Shown here: in pieces, positions 18,099 to 26,197 of the stretch
Position numbering within the stretch: position 1 is the first letter of the stretch
How the letters are laid out: every line of letters begins with the position of its first letter
NCBI GenBank assembly: GCA_018266105.1
Contig: JAFEBA010000018.1
Span: forward strand, 91,469 to 155,468
Source of the DNA: a bacterium
GTDB lineage: Bacteria; Vulcanimicrobiota; Xenobia; Xenobiales; JADMJV01
Reading direction: 5' to 3'
DNA length: 64,000 nt
The notes under the pieces: model-generated
What the model was told of the DNA's origin: nothing
The model's input: only the letters and a program-made list of their open reading frames with translations
The model's database searches: none
Made by a program: the position numbers and the translations under genes

Positions 18099-18590
18099 AT
18101 GCGCGTGATGCTATTGTTGTTGATGATGCTGGTGGGTTCGCCGGCTCCGGTGTGGCGATTTGATGGTGAAGACTTCTATCTGATCGACCGCAGTTCCCAG
18201 CCGGGTGCGAGGGTGCTGGCCTTCTTGAGGGATGGCGACAATCCGGAAACCTGTGATCGTCGGCTGTGGCTGCGTAAGGTGGCCTGTAAGGACTTGAGAG
18301 CTTATGAACTTTCCTACACGCGCACCTGGGACCAGTCTCAGCGGGATGTCAAGTATCGTTCGGCCACGCGTCTGGTGCACTCAGGCTGGGTGCAAAAAGG
18401 ACAGGTGTTGGAGTGGCGTCTGATGGAGTGGGAGCGCCAGGGTGAATTTCTGGTCTGCGCTGAGATGGAGATCGCCACTCGGTCTGATTCCAAGCTGTTA
18501 GTGGGCCTGGTGGGCCGCCAGTACGACAACTGGCGTCAGCAGCTCAACGTGATGATGAAGCAGGCTCCGGCTCTGCTCAATCAGCGCTGA
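18099..18590 (+). CDS. Hypothetical secreted protein
   Basis: The 163-residue protein starts with a Met/Leu-rich signal peptide (MRVMLLLLMMLVGSPAP). The mature part is predicted to be mixed alpha/beta with four cysteines, consistent with an exported protein. I do not recognise the family. No good ribosome binding site is visible directly upstream, so it may depend on read-through from the preceding gene. Its last 14 nt overlap the end of the convergent redoxin/CAP gene. Confidence 0.6.
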   Translation: MRVMLLLLMMLVGSPAPVWRFDGEDFYLIDRSSQPGARVLAFLRDGDNPETCDRRLWLRKVACKDLRAYELSYTRTWDQSQRDVKYRSATRLVHSGWVQKGQVLEWRLMEWERQGEFLVCAEMEIATRSDSKLLVGLVGRQYDNWRQQLNVMMKQAPALLNQR

Positions 18591-19416
18591 TCAGAAGCAG
18601 GCAGTAGAGCCAGTGGGAGCCCTCGCGAATCGCTCCCAGGCCGGCCCGACGGAAGTGGCTGTGCAGCAGCAATTGCTTATGGGTGGGGCTGGCCAGAAGG
18701 GCGCTCAAGGCGGCTCTGGAGTCCGGGCCCTGCAGCAAGATTTCCCCCGTTTGATTGGGAGAGAGGCCGGCCCGATGGACGCGGTCGGCCGGGCTGTCGC
18801 TGCCCTGGTGGTTGAGGTTGCCGCTTTCCTTGAGGCGCTGTACGTATTCGCGGGCCACGTCGGTGAGCCCGGTATGGAGCTCCAGCGGAGGTAGGCCCCG
18901 CTGGCTGCGTTCTTTCAGCAAGCGACGCCAGAGTTCTGATTCTTCTTGCAGCAGGTAGCCGGGAATCTGGGCGGGGTTGCCGGGCTGCCCGCGGTAGTGG
19001 CGCAGCAGGGTGGCGGAACCGGGGTAGCCCTGGTAGCGGCACTGGATCATGCCTTGAGGGTCGAGCAGGACCAGGGTGGGCACCACGGTGACCTGGAAGC
19101 GGGCGCAGGTCTGACCGTTGAAGTCGGTGACCACGGGAAAGGGCAGCTGGCCCATGATCTGGCGGGTCTCTTCGCGCTGGCGACCGTCCACCGCTACCCA
19201 GATCATTTGGGGAGCCCGATCGCCGAGCTCGGACCTTAGCTTTTGTAAATCGCTCTGAAGAGGCTTCCAGGTGTCGCACCAGTAGGCGAAAAAGGCCACC
19301 AAGGTGGGGTGGCCGCGGAAGTCGCGCAAATCCAGCAGATTGCCCCAGCGGTCGGGCAGGCGCAGTTCGGGCGGGGTGGGGTCGCAGAGCAGCATGAGCA
19401 GCAACAGTAGTCGCAT
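18577..19416 (-). CDS. Exported redoxin-like/CAP domain fusion
   Basis: The 279-residue product starts with a short signal peptide. The first 150 residues have a thioredoxin-like fold of the AhpC/redoxin type (WGNLLDLRDFRGHPTLVAFF, later cis-Pro VVPTLVLLD). The active site reads W-C-D-T-W in place of CxxC, leaving a single cysteine. From about residue 155 a CAP/SCP-like domain follows, with GLTDVAREYVQRLKESG, NLNHQGSDSPADRV and SPTHKQLLLHSHFRRAGLG. Bacterial CAP domains are extracellular, often wall-associated. The protein probably works outside the cytoplasm; disulfide exchange is unlikely with one Cys, but peroxidase-like chemistry is possible. Confidence 0.8.
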   Translation of the reverse strand: MRLLLLLMLLCDPTPPELRLPDRWGNLLDLRDFRGHPTLVAFFAYWCDTWKPLQSDLQKLRSELGDRAPQMIWVAVDGRQREETRQIMGQLPFPVVTDFNGQTCARFQVTVVPTLVLLDPQGMIQCRYQGYPGSATLLRHYRGQPGNPAQIPGYLLQEESELWRRLLKERSQRGLPPLELHTGLTDVAREYVQRLKESGNLNHQGSDSPADRVHRAGLSPNQTGEILLQGPDSRAALSALLASPTHKQLLLHSHFRRAGLGAIREGSHWLYCLLLISAD

Positions 19417-19457
19417 CGGCGCAGGTTTTTTTGCCCGATGGAGACAAGCCCTGCTGG

Positions 19458-20054
19458 ATGAAAGTAGCCTTGATCGGTGCGGGCGGCCACGGCAAGGTGG
19501 TGGCCCGGGTGGCCCAGCGGGCCGGCTTTGAAGTGGTGGGTTTTTTCGACGATTTCGCCCAAGGCTCGGTGCTGGGATTTCCAGTGCTGGGGCCGTTGCG
19601 GGTGGGGGAGCCGGACTGGTTGTATTTCGTGAGTCTGGGCGACAATCGACGCCGGCGAGCGGTCTTTGAGCAGCTGTTGGGATGGAATTTGCCCCTGGCC
19701 ACTCTGATCGACCCTTCGGCAGTACTGGATGAGTCGGTGACGGTGGGCCAGGGCACGGTGGTGATGGCCGGGGTGGTGGTCAATGTGGATACGCGCATCG
19801 GCCGCAATTGCATTTTGAACACCAGCTGCAGCGTGGACCACGACGGAGTGATCGAGGATCATGCCCACCTTTGCCCGGGCAGTCATCTGGCTGGAACGGT
19901 GCGGGTGGGGCAGGGGGCGATGTTGGGCACGGGCTGTAGCGTCATTCCGGGTCGTACAATTGGAGCTGGCACGGTGGTGGGGGCGGGCGCCGCGGTGGTG
20001 CGTGATCTGCCTGAGGGCGTGGTTGCTATCGGGGTTCCGGCTCGGGTGCGCTGA
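19458..20054 (+). CDS. NeuD/PglD-type sugar acyltransferase
   Basis: The start is set at ATG 19458, where the family begins MKVALIGAGGHGKVV, a Rossmann-like sugar-nucleotide binding loop. From about residue 85 there are hexapeptide repeats of the left-handed beta helix (VTVGQGTVVMAGVVVN, IGRNCILNTSCSVDHD). The His in SVDHD fits the catalytic histidine of this family. Members acetylate sialic acid or UDP-amino sugars for surface glycans. No glycan locus surrounds it, so the sugar is unknown. The 3' end overlaps the convergent A2M gene by 29 nt. Confidence 0.85.
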   Translation: MKVALIGAGGHGKVVARVAQRAGFEVVGFFDDFAQGSVLGFPVLGPLRVGEPDWLYFVSLGDNRRRRAVFEQLLGWNLPLATLIDPSAVLDESVTVGQGTVVMAGVVVNVDTRIGRNCILNTSCSVDHDGVIEDHAHLCPGSHLAGTVRVGQGAMLGTGCSVIPGRTIGAGTVVGAGAAVVRDLPEGVVAIGVPARVR

Positions 20055-23000
20055 TTTCCACCTGATCGCTGCCGCCGCGAGCACGCAGGTCGGGTTGGTA
20101 CATGAGTTCGGCCTGGGCGGGCAATACTCGGAAGCTTCCAGGTGTTTCGGCGCGTTGGGTGTAGCGCAGGCTGTGTCGGCCGGCGCTGAGTGAGGTGAAG
20201 AAGAAGACGGTGCGATCGTCACGATCCTCACGCTGTGCATAGTTGCGGGAGTTCTGGTTGGCCGAGACGGCTTCCATTCCGGCGGCGCGATAGTCTTGCA
20301 GCATGACATACTGTAGCGGCTTTTCGCAGATGAGGTCGAGCTGAACCGTCACTTCTTCCTGAGGCTTGAGGTGCAGGGGGGCGAAAAGGCGTTGGCGTCC
20401 TTTGTAGTAGCTGCGCTGCAGGCTGAATTCGCTGGAGGCTTCGGCCGGGAGTTGGCTGGAGAAGGGCGGATCGACCCAGTCCAGTTGCAAACTGGCGCTG
20501 TGCACGCCGGAGAGGTTGACTTTGAGTTTCTGGCCTGGCGTCATGGGGATGACGCGCAGCTGTTCTCCGGTGTTTTCCAGGCTTTGGGGGGCGCCGTCCA
20601 GGCTGAGAACGGGTTCTTGCAGGGGCGAGCTGGAACTGGCCAGCAGATCGCTGAGCAGATACACCACCTGGGCAGTGTCCTTGGTGGTCTTCCAGGCCTG
20701 ACCACGGCGGGCGCTCAGAATCCAGCCCAGACCCTGGTTGACTTGTGGGTCCTGAGGGTCGAGGGCCATAAGGCCTCTTAGGATCTGGCACGAAGCTTCC
20801 AGGTCATCGTCCAGGAATCCATGGGAACTGAGACTGCGTGCCTGCCAGTGCAGCCAGGGCGGCTGTTCGGGCCCGGTGAGGTGGGGATGCTGCTGGGAGG
20901 CCGAGGCGTCCTGGAGGCCGGCGGCTTTGAGGCGGGCGGCCAGGGTTTGAGCAAGAGCCGTTTGATTCTGCTTGACAGCCGACTGCAAGAGCAGAGCCTG
21001 GGCGTAGAGGCTGAGTTTGGGATCGTCTTTGAGTTCCGGGGTCTGGCCGGCCTGAGTCAGCGACCAGGTGAGATAGGCGCGAACTTCGGGGTCGATTTCC
21101 TGGCTGAACAGCCGCTGAGTGCAGGCGATGCCGCGGGTGACGACCTCCGTATCCACTGCGTAGCCCAGATCGCGGGCCTGGCTGAGTCCGGCCAGCACAT
21201 AGCCGGTCATATAGGGGTGGGTGTCATCGTAAGTCCACCAGCCCCAGCCGCCGTCGTCATGCTGGTAGCCATAGAGTTTTTGCAGGCCGGCCGCCACCAT
21301 GGCGTCGACCGGTTTGTGGATGGTGAGGCCCAGTTTTTGCGCGGCTTTGACTGCGACCAGAGTGGGGCCGAAGCGGGACATGGTCTGTTCGGCGCAGCCG
21401 TAGGGGTAGTCGGCCAGGTAATCCAGACTGCTTTCGATCAGGCTGATCAGGCTGGGATTGAGGCGAAGCTGCAGGCGCGGCTGACGCACCTCGGCGGGTG
21501 CCTGGACTTCGAATTCACCATTCTGGGTGCTGAGGAATTCCTTGTGGCGAGAGCCGAAGGGCAGCAGCGGAATCTCTTTGCGCTCGGCGTCGGCCTCGGG
21601 CTCGGCTCTCACCTGGCTGGTCACTTCCAGGGGCTTGTCTGTATAGGCCGGCGCTTCAAGGATTTTGCTGAAGGTCCGGGTAGCCTGGGCGGGGACTTCG
21701 GCTTGACCGGCCGGCTGCTTTTGAATTTCGGTTTGGGCCTGGATGGGCTGGGCCAGCTGGTTGTTGACCAGGGCTCGTGCCTGAAATTGGTCGCCTTCGA
21801 CCGCGAAGCGGGGCACAATCGTACGAACCGACACGGGTAGTTTGGTAAGCAGGCTGGTTTGAGCCTGGCCCACCCTGAGCTCGGATGGTGGCAGGCTGAC
21901 TCCCTGCACGATTCCGCGCCAGCGGGTAAGGTTTTCCGGCAGGGGCAGGCTGATCTCGGCTCGGCCCTGGTCGTCGGTCAGCACTCCAACCTTCCAGAAG
22001 GCGGTGTCTTTGAATTGGCTGCGCACCTGGATCGGGGGCTGGATGGTCTGGAAGCCAGCGGCGCGACCTTTCTGGGGCAGCAACTGAACTTCTTCCACGT
22101 CGTGGCGAGAGGCATGCAGAGCCTGATAGAGATCGGCCGCGTACTCGGGGCGAAGACTGTAGAGGGCGTCGTCCACAAGCGAGAGCACCAGTGCGGCGGG
22201 TTGACTGGCCTGGATGGTCAGACGGGCGGTCTTGCCAGGGCGGTAATCGGGCCGGTCGGGGCTGAGCTGCAGGCCCAGGCGACCGGGCTGGTTGTCCACG
22301 GTGAAGCTGCTGGAGGTGCTGCTGTCGCCGCTGTGGGCGTGAATTTCCAGTCTACCCTCCCAGTCCGGCTGGATGGGAATCTTGAAAGTCTGGCTGTGGT
22401 CTTTGAGTTGGACCACGCTTTGCCAGAGCACGCGCTTGCCTTCCACCGTCAGCCAGACGGGTCCAGGATGGGAGCCGAGCAGTAAGACTTTGAGGCTGGA
22501 GCCGGGCTTGACTTTGTGGCGGGCCGGCACTAATTCCAGCTCTCGCCAGGCATTTCCGCCAGCGCCGGTGATCCAGACATAGCTGACATCCTCGGTTTTG
22601 CGTCCGTGCTCGTCCTGACTGCTGGCGAGCAGATCCAGGTAGCCCCACTCGGAGAGCTTGATGGTGACCACCGCCTGGCCCTGGGCATTGGTGCTGCCTT
22701 TCCACTGCTGGCCTCCGGCTCGGAGCCGGAAGGGCGCGGAATGGGGCTGGCCCATACGGTCCACGGTGTGGACGCGGACCTGGAAGCTCTCGCCGATATC
22801 GTGCACCCAGCCGATGGGCTGGATATAAATGCCAAAGCGGGCGGCGGCCAGGGTCACCTGGCTGGCGGCTTCCACCGGCTGTCCTTCGGCTCCCACGGCC
22901 GAGGCCTGGATGTGCAGGCGCTGGTCATAACTATTCTTGCGAGTGGGGATTTTCACTACAGCCTTGCCCTGCTCGTCGGTCTCGACTTCGCCTTCCCAGA

Positions 23001-24768
23001 GGCTTTCGGAATACCAACCGGCCTCGTGGGTATTGGGCTCGTAGTCTTCGGGCGGGGCCGGTTCGTCCCAGATGCGGTCGGCATTGACCTGGACTTTGAT
23101 CTTGGCGTGAGCCACGGGTCCACCAAAGAAGTACTGGGAGGAGATTTGTAGGGGAACGCTCTGACCCTGGAGGTAGAGCGGCTCGGGCGTGGAGAGCTTC
23201 AATTCGAAAGGGGGCTTGCGGTATGCCTGAACGTCCAGGGGCAGGGACTGGTTGATATTGAGCTCGGGGCATTGGGCCAACAGGCGGTAGCGCCCGAGGG
23301 GAGCTTCGGGGGAGAGGGGCAAACTGCCGGAGAGGAGGCCGTTGGCGTCACTTTCCAGTTGCAGAGTTTGCAGCAGGTTGTCGGAGGGGTCGCGCAGCTG
23401 CAGGCTGACCTTACGGCGGCTCTGGGGAGCCACCAGGGCATAGAATTCCACGGTGTGGCCGGGACGGTAGAGGGGCCGATCGCTGCGCAGGTAAATCTGA
23501 CCGAGCGCAGGCGGATTCTCGAAGCGTAATTCTTGCTCCACTCCTTGCACGCTGATTTTGGCGCTGGAGGAGAGGTTGAGGCGGAAGTGGGCCAGCCCGT
23601 GGGGATCAGTCTTCTGGTTCTGGCCCAGCAGGCTCACGGGAATGTTGGGGGCCGGGCGACCGCTGAGGTAATCGAAGACAAAAACGTCCACTTGCTGGGC
23701 TGAGTATTTGCAGACGCTGCCCAGGCGAGTGACCTGGAAGTCGGTCTGGCGCTTGCGGCCGGCCGCTTCAACGACCAGTTGGTAGGCGCCGGGTTCTTTG
23801 ATCACGGCCTCGGCGCTGGCGTTGCTCCAGCCTTGGCTGGGGGTGGGCTTCTCGGCACTCCAGATGGTTTTGCCGCGGTGCTGAAGGCTGAGGCGCACCA
23901 CACCCAGGTTGCTGCCCTCGGCTGCGAAGGTGTGGCGGCCGGGCGCAAGCAGCGAAGCAACCTGGGGTTCGGAGAGGCTGGGTTGAGCCAGGTAGAGTAC
24001 GCGCGGTTGAGGCTGGTCGCCGCCCCAACCCACCAAGTTATAGTCATGGGCTCCACAGGCCAGATGCTTCAGCTTGCGGCCGTTGTGGTAGAGCCAGCCG
24101 CTGGCTCCCAGGCCCCAGCCCTTGGGACCCCGGGCATAGCCGGATTCGGGTGCTTTGGGCAGGGGCTGGAAGTGGCTCTGGGGCGGGCTGGCGATGGGCT
24201 TGCCGTTGAAATCCCAGTATTTTTTATCGAGGTAGAGGTAGTCGGCGCTGACGTAGACTTTGGTGGAGAGGCTCCAGAGGGGCAGGCCGGTTTTGGGGTC
24301 AAGGCGGCGCAGCTGGTTTTCCTGCCAGACCAGCAACGGGTCGCTGCGCAACCAGCGCTCAACCTTGGGAATACTGAAAGTGATCGTGCCGTCATGGGGG
24401 TTGAGGCGTTCCAGCGTCTGCTGATTGCGCGCCCACAACTGGCCCTGCACCAGTTGGTACTCGGAGTGGGCCGAGGAGTTCCAGAGGGTCTGGCCATCCT
24501 CGGCATTGAGAGCGGTGAGGCCGCTGGGAGTGCGCAGGATGACGCATCCATCCACCAGCACAGGGGCTTGATAGATGGTTTCCAGGCGTCGCTTCCAGAG
24601 CAGCTCACCCTGCAGTGACCCTGCCCAGAGCGTGTCGTCGGCGTACACGACGAATCTCTTGCTATCCTGGACCGGGGCATAGCCCGGAGGGCCGCCGAAG
24701 CGCCAGACATAGGCCAGCGGTTGGCACCAGGCCGGCAGTGCCAGCAGGCAGACCAGCAGCCAGCGCAA
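20026..24768 (-). CDS. PQQ-propeller/alpha-2-macroglobulin fusion protein
   Basis: A 1,580-residue exported protein with a TTG start and signal peptide. Residues 20-260 contain PQQ-type beta-propeller blades (SLQGELLWKRRL, AEDGQTLWNSS, DPKTGLPLWSLS). Then comes the bacterial alpha-2-macroglobulin array: an MG2-type LYLRSDRPLYRPGHTVEF, a PLPENLTRWRGIVQG segment typical of the A2M domain, the thioester motif GCAEQ at 1124-1128 (C1125), the surrounding alpha/alpha toroid, and a C-terminal receptor-binding-like domain. Bacterial A2Ms trap proteases through the thioester and are thought to protect the periplasm. The usual partner PBP1C is not nearby. There is no clear lipobox: W precedes C15. It lies 4 nt after the small coiled-coil gene, so they probably form one operon. 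Confidence 0.88.
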   Translation of the reverse strand: MRWLLVCLLALPAWCQPLAYVWRFGGPPGYAPVQDSKRFVVYADDTLWAGSLQGELLWKRRLETIYQAPVLVDGCVILRTPSGLTALNAEDGQTLWNSSAHSEYQLVQGQLWARNQQTLERLNPHDGTITFSIPKVERWLRSDPLLVWQENQLRRLDPKTGLPLWSLSTKVYVSADYLYLDKKYWDFNGKPIASPPQSHFQPLPKAPESGYARGPKGWGLGASGWLYHNGRKLKHLACGAHDYNLVGWGGDQPQPRVLYLAQPSLSEPQVASLLAPGRHTFAAEGSNLGVVRLSLQHRGKTIWSAEKPTPSQGWSNASAEAVIKEPGAYQLVVEAAGRKRQTDFQVTRLGSVCKYSAQQVDVFVFDYLSGRPAPNIPVSLLGQNQKTDPHGLAHFRLNLSSSAKISVQGVEQELRFENPPALGQIYLRSDRPLYRPGHTVEFYALVAPQSRRKVSLQLRDPSDNLLQTLQLESDANGLLSGSLPLSPEAPLGRYRLLAQCPELNINQSLPLDVQAYRKPPFELKLSTPEPLYLQGQSVPLQISSQYFFGGPVAHAKIKVQVNADRIWDEPAPPEDYEPNTHEAGWYSESLWEGEVETDEQGKAVVKIPTRKNSYDQRLHIQASAVGAEGQPVEAASQVTLAAARFGIYIQPIGWVHDIGESFQVRVHTVDRMGQPHSAPFRLRAGGQQWKGSTNAQGQAVVTIKLSEWGYLDLLASSQDEHGRKTEDVSYVWITGAGGNAWRELELVPARHKVKPGSSLKVLLLGSHPGPVWLTVEGKRVLWQSVVQLKDHSQTFKIPIQPDWEGRLEIHAHSGDSSTSSSFTVDNQPGRLGLQLSPDRPDYRPGKTARLTIQASQPAALVLSLVDDALYSLRPEYAADLYQALHASRHDVEEVQLLPQKGRAAGFQTIQPPIQVRSQFKDTAFWKVGVLTDDQGRAEISLPLPENLTRWRGIVQGVSLPPSELRVGQAQTSLLTKLPVSVRTIVPRFAVEGDQFQARALVNNQLAQPIQAQTEIQKQPAGQAEVPAQATRTFSKILEAPAYTDKPLEVTSQVRAEPEADAERKEIPLLPFGSRHKEFLSTQNGEFEVQAPAEVRQPRLQLRLNPSLISLIESSLDYLADYPYGCAEQTMSRFGPTLVAVKAAQKLGLTIHKPVDAMVAAGLQKLYGYQHDDGGWGWWTYDDTHPYMTGYVLAGLSQARDLGYAVDTEVVTRGIACTQRLFSQEIDPEVRAYLTWSLTQAGQTPELKDDPKLSLYAQALLLQSAVKQNQTALAQTLAARLKAAGLQDASASQQHPHLTGPEQPPWLHWQARSLSSHGFLDDDLEASCQILRGLMALDPQDPQVNQGLGWILSARRGQAWKTTKDTAQVVYLLSDLLASSSSPLQEPVLSLDGAPQSLENTGEQLRVIPMTPGQKLKVNLSGVHSASLQLDWVDPPFSSQLPAEASSEFSLQRSYYKGRQRLFAPLHLKPQEEVTVQLDLICEKPLQYVMLQDYRAAGMEAVSANQNSRNYAQREDRDDRTVFFFTSLSAGRHSLRYTQRAETPGSFRVLPAQAELMYQPDLRARGGSDQVEISAPEPEPR

Positions 24769-24772
24769 GGCT

Positions 24773-25045
24773 TTAGGTGGCTTGTTCTTTTTGCAGCAGG
24801 TGCTTGAGGATGGCCAGGTTCAGTTGCTCAAGCTGGGTAAGTTGGGAGTGCATGACGTCCAGTTGCTGCGAGATGGCCCAGAGAATGGTGGCTTCGCCAG
24901 CCGTGAGCTTGGTCTCGGTGTCGGTCACGCTGCTGGCCGAGTCGGCGATTCGCCGAATGTTGGCCAGAACTTCTTGCTGCAGATTGCTGCTGACCTGGTA
25001 GTTGTTGATGAGGTTGAGCAAAGTCTCGTCTTGTTCCTTTTCCAT
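24773..25045 (-). CDS. Small coiled-coil protein upstream of the A2M gene
   Basis: A 90-residue acidic protein without signal peptide or cysteines. The hydrophobic spacing (LLNLINNYQ, LNLAILKHLLQ) is consistent with a coiled coil or helical bundle. It begins 273 nt before and ends 4 nt ahead of the A2M start, so the two are probably cotranscribed. I do not recognise a family. It is divergent from the ureohydrolase gene with only 54 nt between the starts, which must hold both promoters. Confidence 0.65.
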   Translation of the reverse strand: MEKEQDETLLNLINNYQVSSNLQQEVLANIRRIADSASSVTDTETKLTAGEATILWAISQQLDVMHSQLTQLEQLNLAILKHLLQKEQAT

Positions 25046-25099
25046 GGGCCGGCCCTTCGCAAGGCAGGCGGGAGGGGCCTGCTGGCGTAGTCCGGGCTC

Positions 25100-26143
25100 A
25101 TGCTGAAGAAGACCGATCTTTCCAAATATGATCCGAACGGGGCGGGAGGCAGTGAGGGCATTTTCGGATTGCCCTTGAGCGCCGAGGAGTCCTCGCTGAT
25201 TTTGATTCCTGTGCCTTGGGAGGCTACGACCAGTTATGGCAAGGGCACGGCCCGGGGACCGCAGGCCATCTTGCAGGCCAGTCCGCAGCTGGATTTGTTT
25301 GATGCCGAGTTAGGCCAGCTGGGTCTGGCCCGACCCTGGGAGTTCGGGCTGTTCATGGAATCCGAGGACCCGGCCGTGGTGGCGGCCAATACCGAGGCCT
25401 GCCGGCTTTCGGCTCCCATCATTGCCTCAGGAGGCCAGTTCTGTGCGGGATTGGAGCGCGTGAATGAGCTGTCGGCTCAGTTGAACGCCTGGGTGACGCG
25501 GCGAGTGCGCCACTGGCGCTCTCAGGGCAAGCTGGTGGGACTGGTGGGGGGCGAGCATTCCACTCCCTATGGGGCGGTGGAGGCATTGTTGGAGGAGTAT
25601 CCGGGTCTGGGTGTGCTGCAGATCGACGCTCACGCCGATCTGCGTCAGGCTTACGAAGGTTTTACCCATTCCCACGCTTCGATCATGTACAACTTGCTGG
25701 AGACTCGCATCAATCGGCTGGTCCAGGTGGGGGTTCGGGATTATTGCGATAGTGAGTATCGTCTGGCCACTTCTCATCCTAAGGTGCGGACCTTCTTTGA
25801 CTTTGCTTTGAAAGAGCGGCTCTGCCAGGGGGAGAGCTGGCACAGTCTGTGCGAGGAGATCGTCTCCTTGCTGCCTGAAAATGTGTATGTCTCGTTTGAT
25901 ATCGATGGTCTTGAGCCTGCACTGTGTCCGCATACGGGCACTCCGGTGGCGGGCGGGCTGCGCTTTCACGAGGCCATCTATTTGCTCAAGACCCTGCATC
26001 GGGCCGGCAAGCGCCTGGTGGGCTTTGATCTGAATGAAGTGGCGCCGGGGCCGGACGGGGACGAATGGGATGGCAATGTGGGGGCGCGCGTGCTTTATAA
26101 GCTGTGCGGGTTGACCTTATTGTCGGCCGGAGCCCGCGACTAG
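25100..26143 (+). CDS. Ureohydrolase (agmatinase/arginase family)
   Basis: The 347-residue protein shows the binuclear manganese sites of the family: GGEHS (H ligand), QIDAHADLR (D-H-D) and SFDIDGLEP (D-D), with THSH between. These enzymes cleave a guanidino group to release urea from agmatine, arginine or related compounds. GGEHS where most agmatinases have GGDHS, and the long N-terminus, leave room for another guanidino substrate. It is the only polyamine-type gene in the window. Divergent promoter region with the small coiled-coil gene. Confidence 0.9.
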   Translation: MLKKTDLSKYDPNGAGGSEGIFGLPLSAEESSLILIPVPWEATTSYGKGTARGPQAILQASPQLDLFDAELGQLGLARPWEFGLFMESEDPAVVAANTEACRLSAPIIASGGQFCAGLERVNELSAQLNAWVTRRVRHWRSQGKLVGLVGGEHSTPYGAVEALLEEYPGLGVLQIDAHADLRQAYEGFTHSHASIMYNLLETRINRLVQVGVRDYCDSEYRLATSHPKVRTFFDFALKERLCQGESWHSLCEEIVSLLPENVYVSFDIDGLEPALCPHTGTPVAGGLRFHEAIYLLKTLHRAGKRLVGFDLNEVAPGPDGDEWDGNVGARVLYKLCGLTLLSAGARD

Positions 26144-26197
26144 GGCAAATTTCAACCACTGGCCAGGACCCGGAAGGGGCTCGGTGAATCGAGTTGG

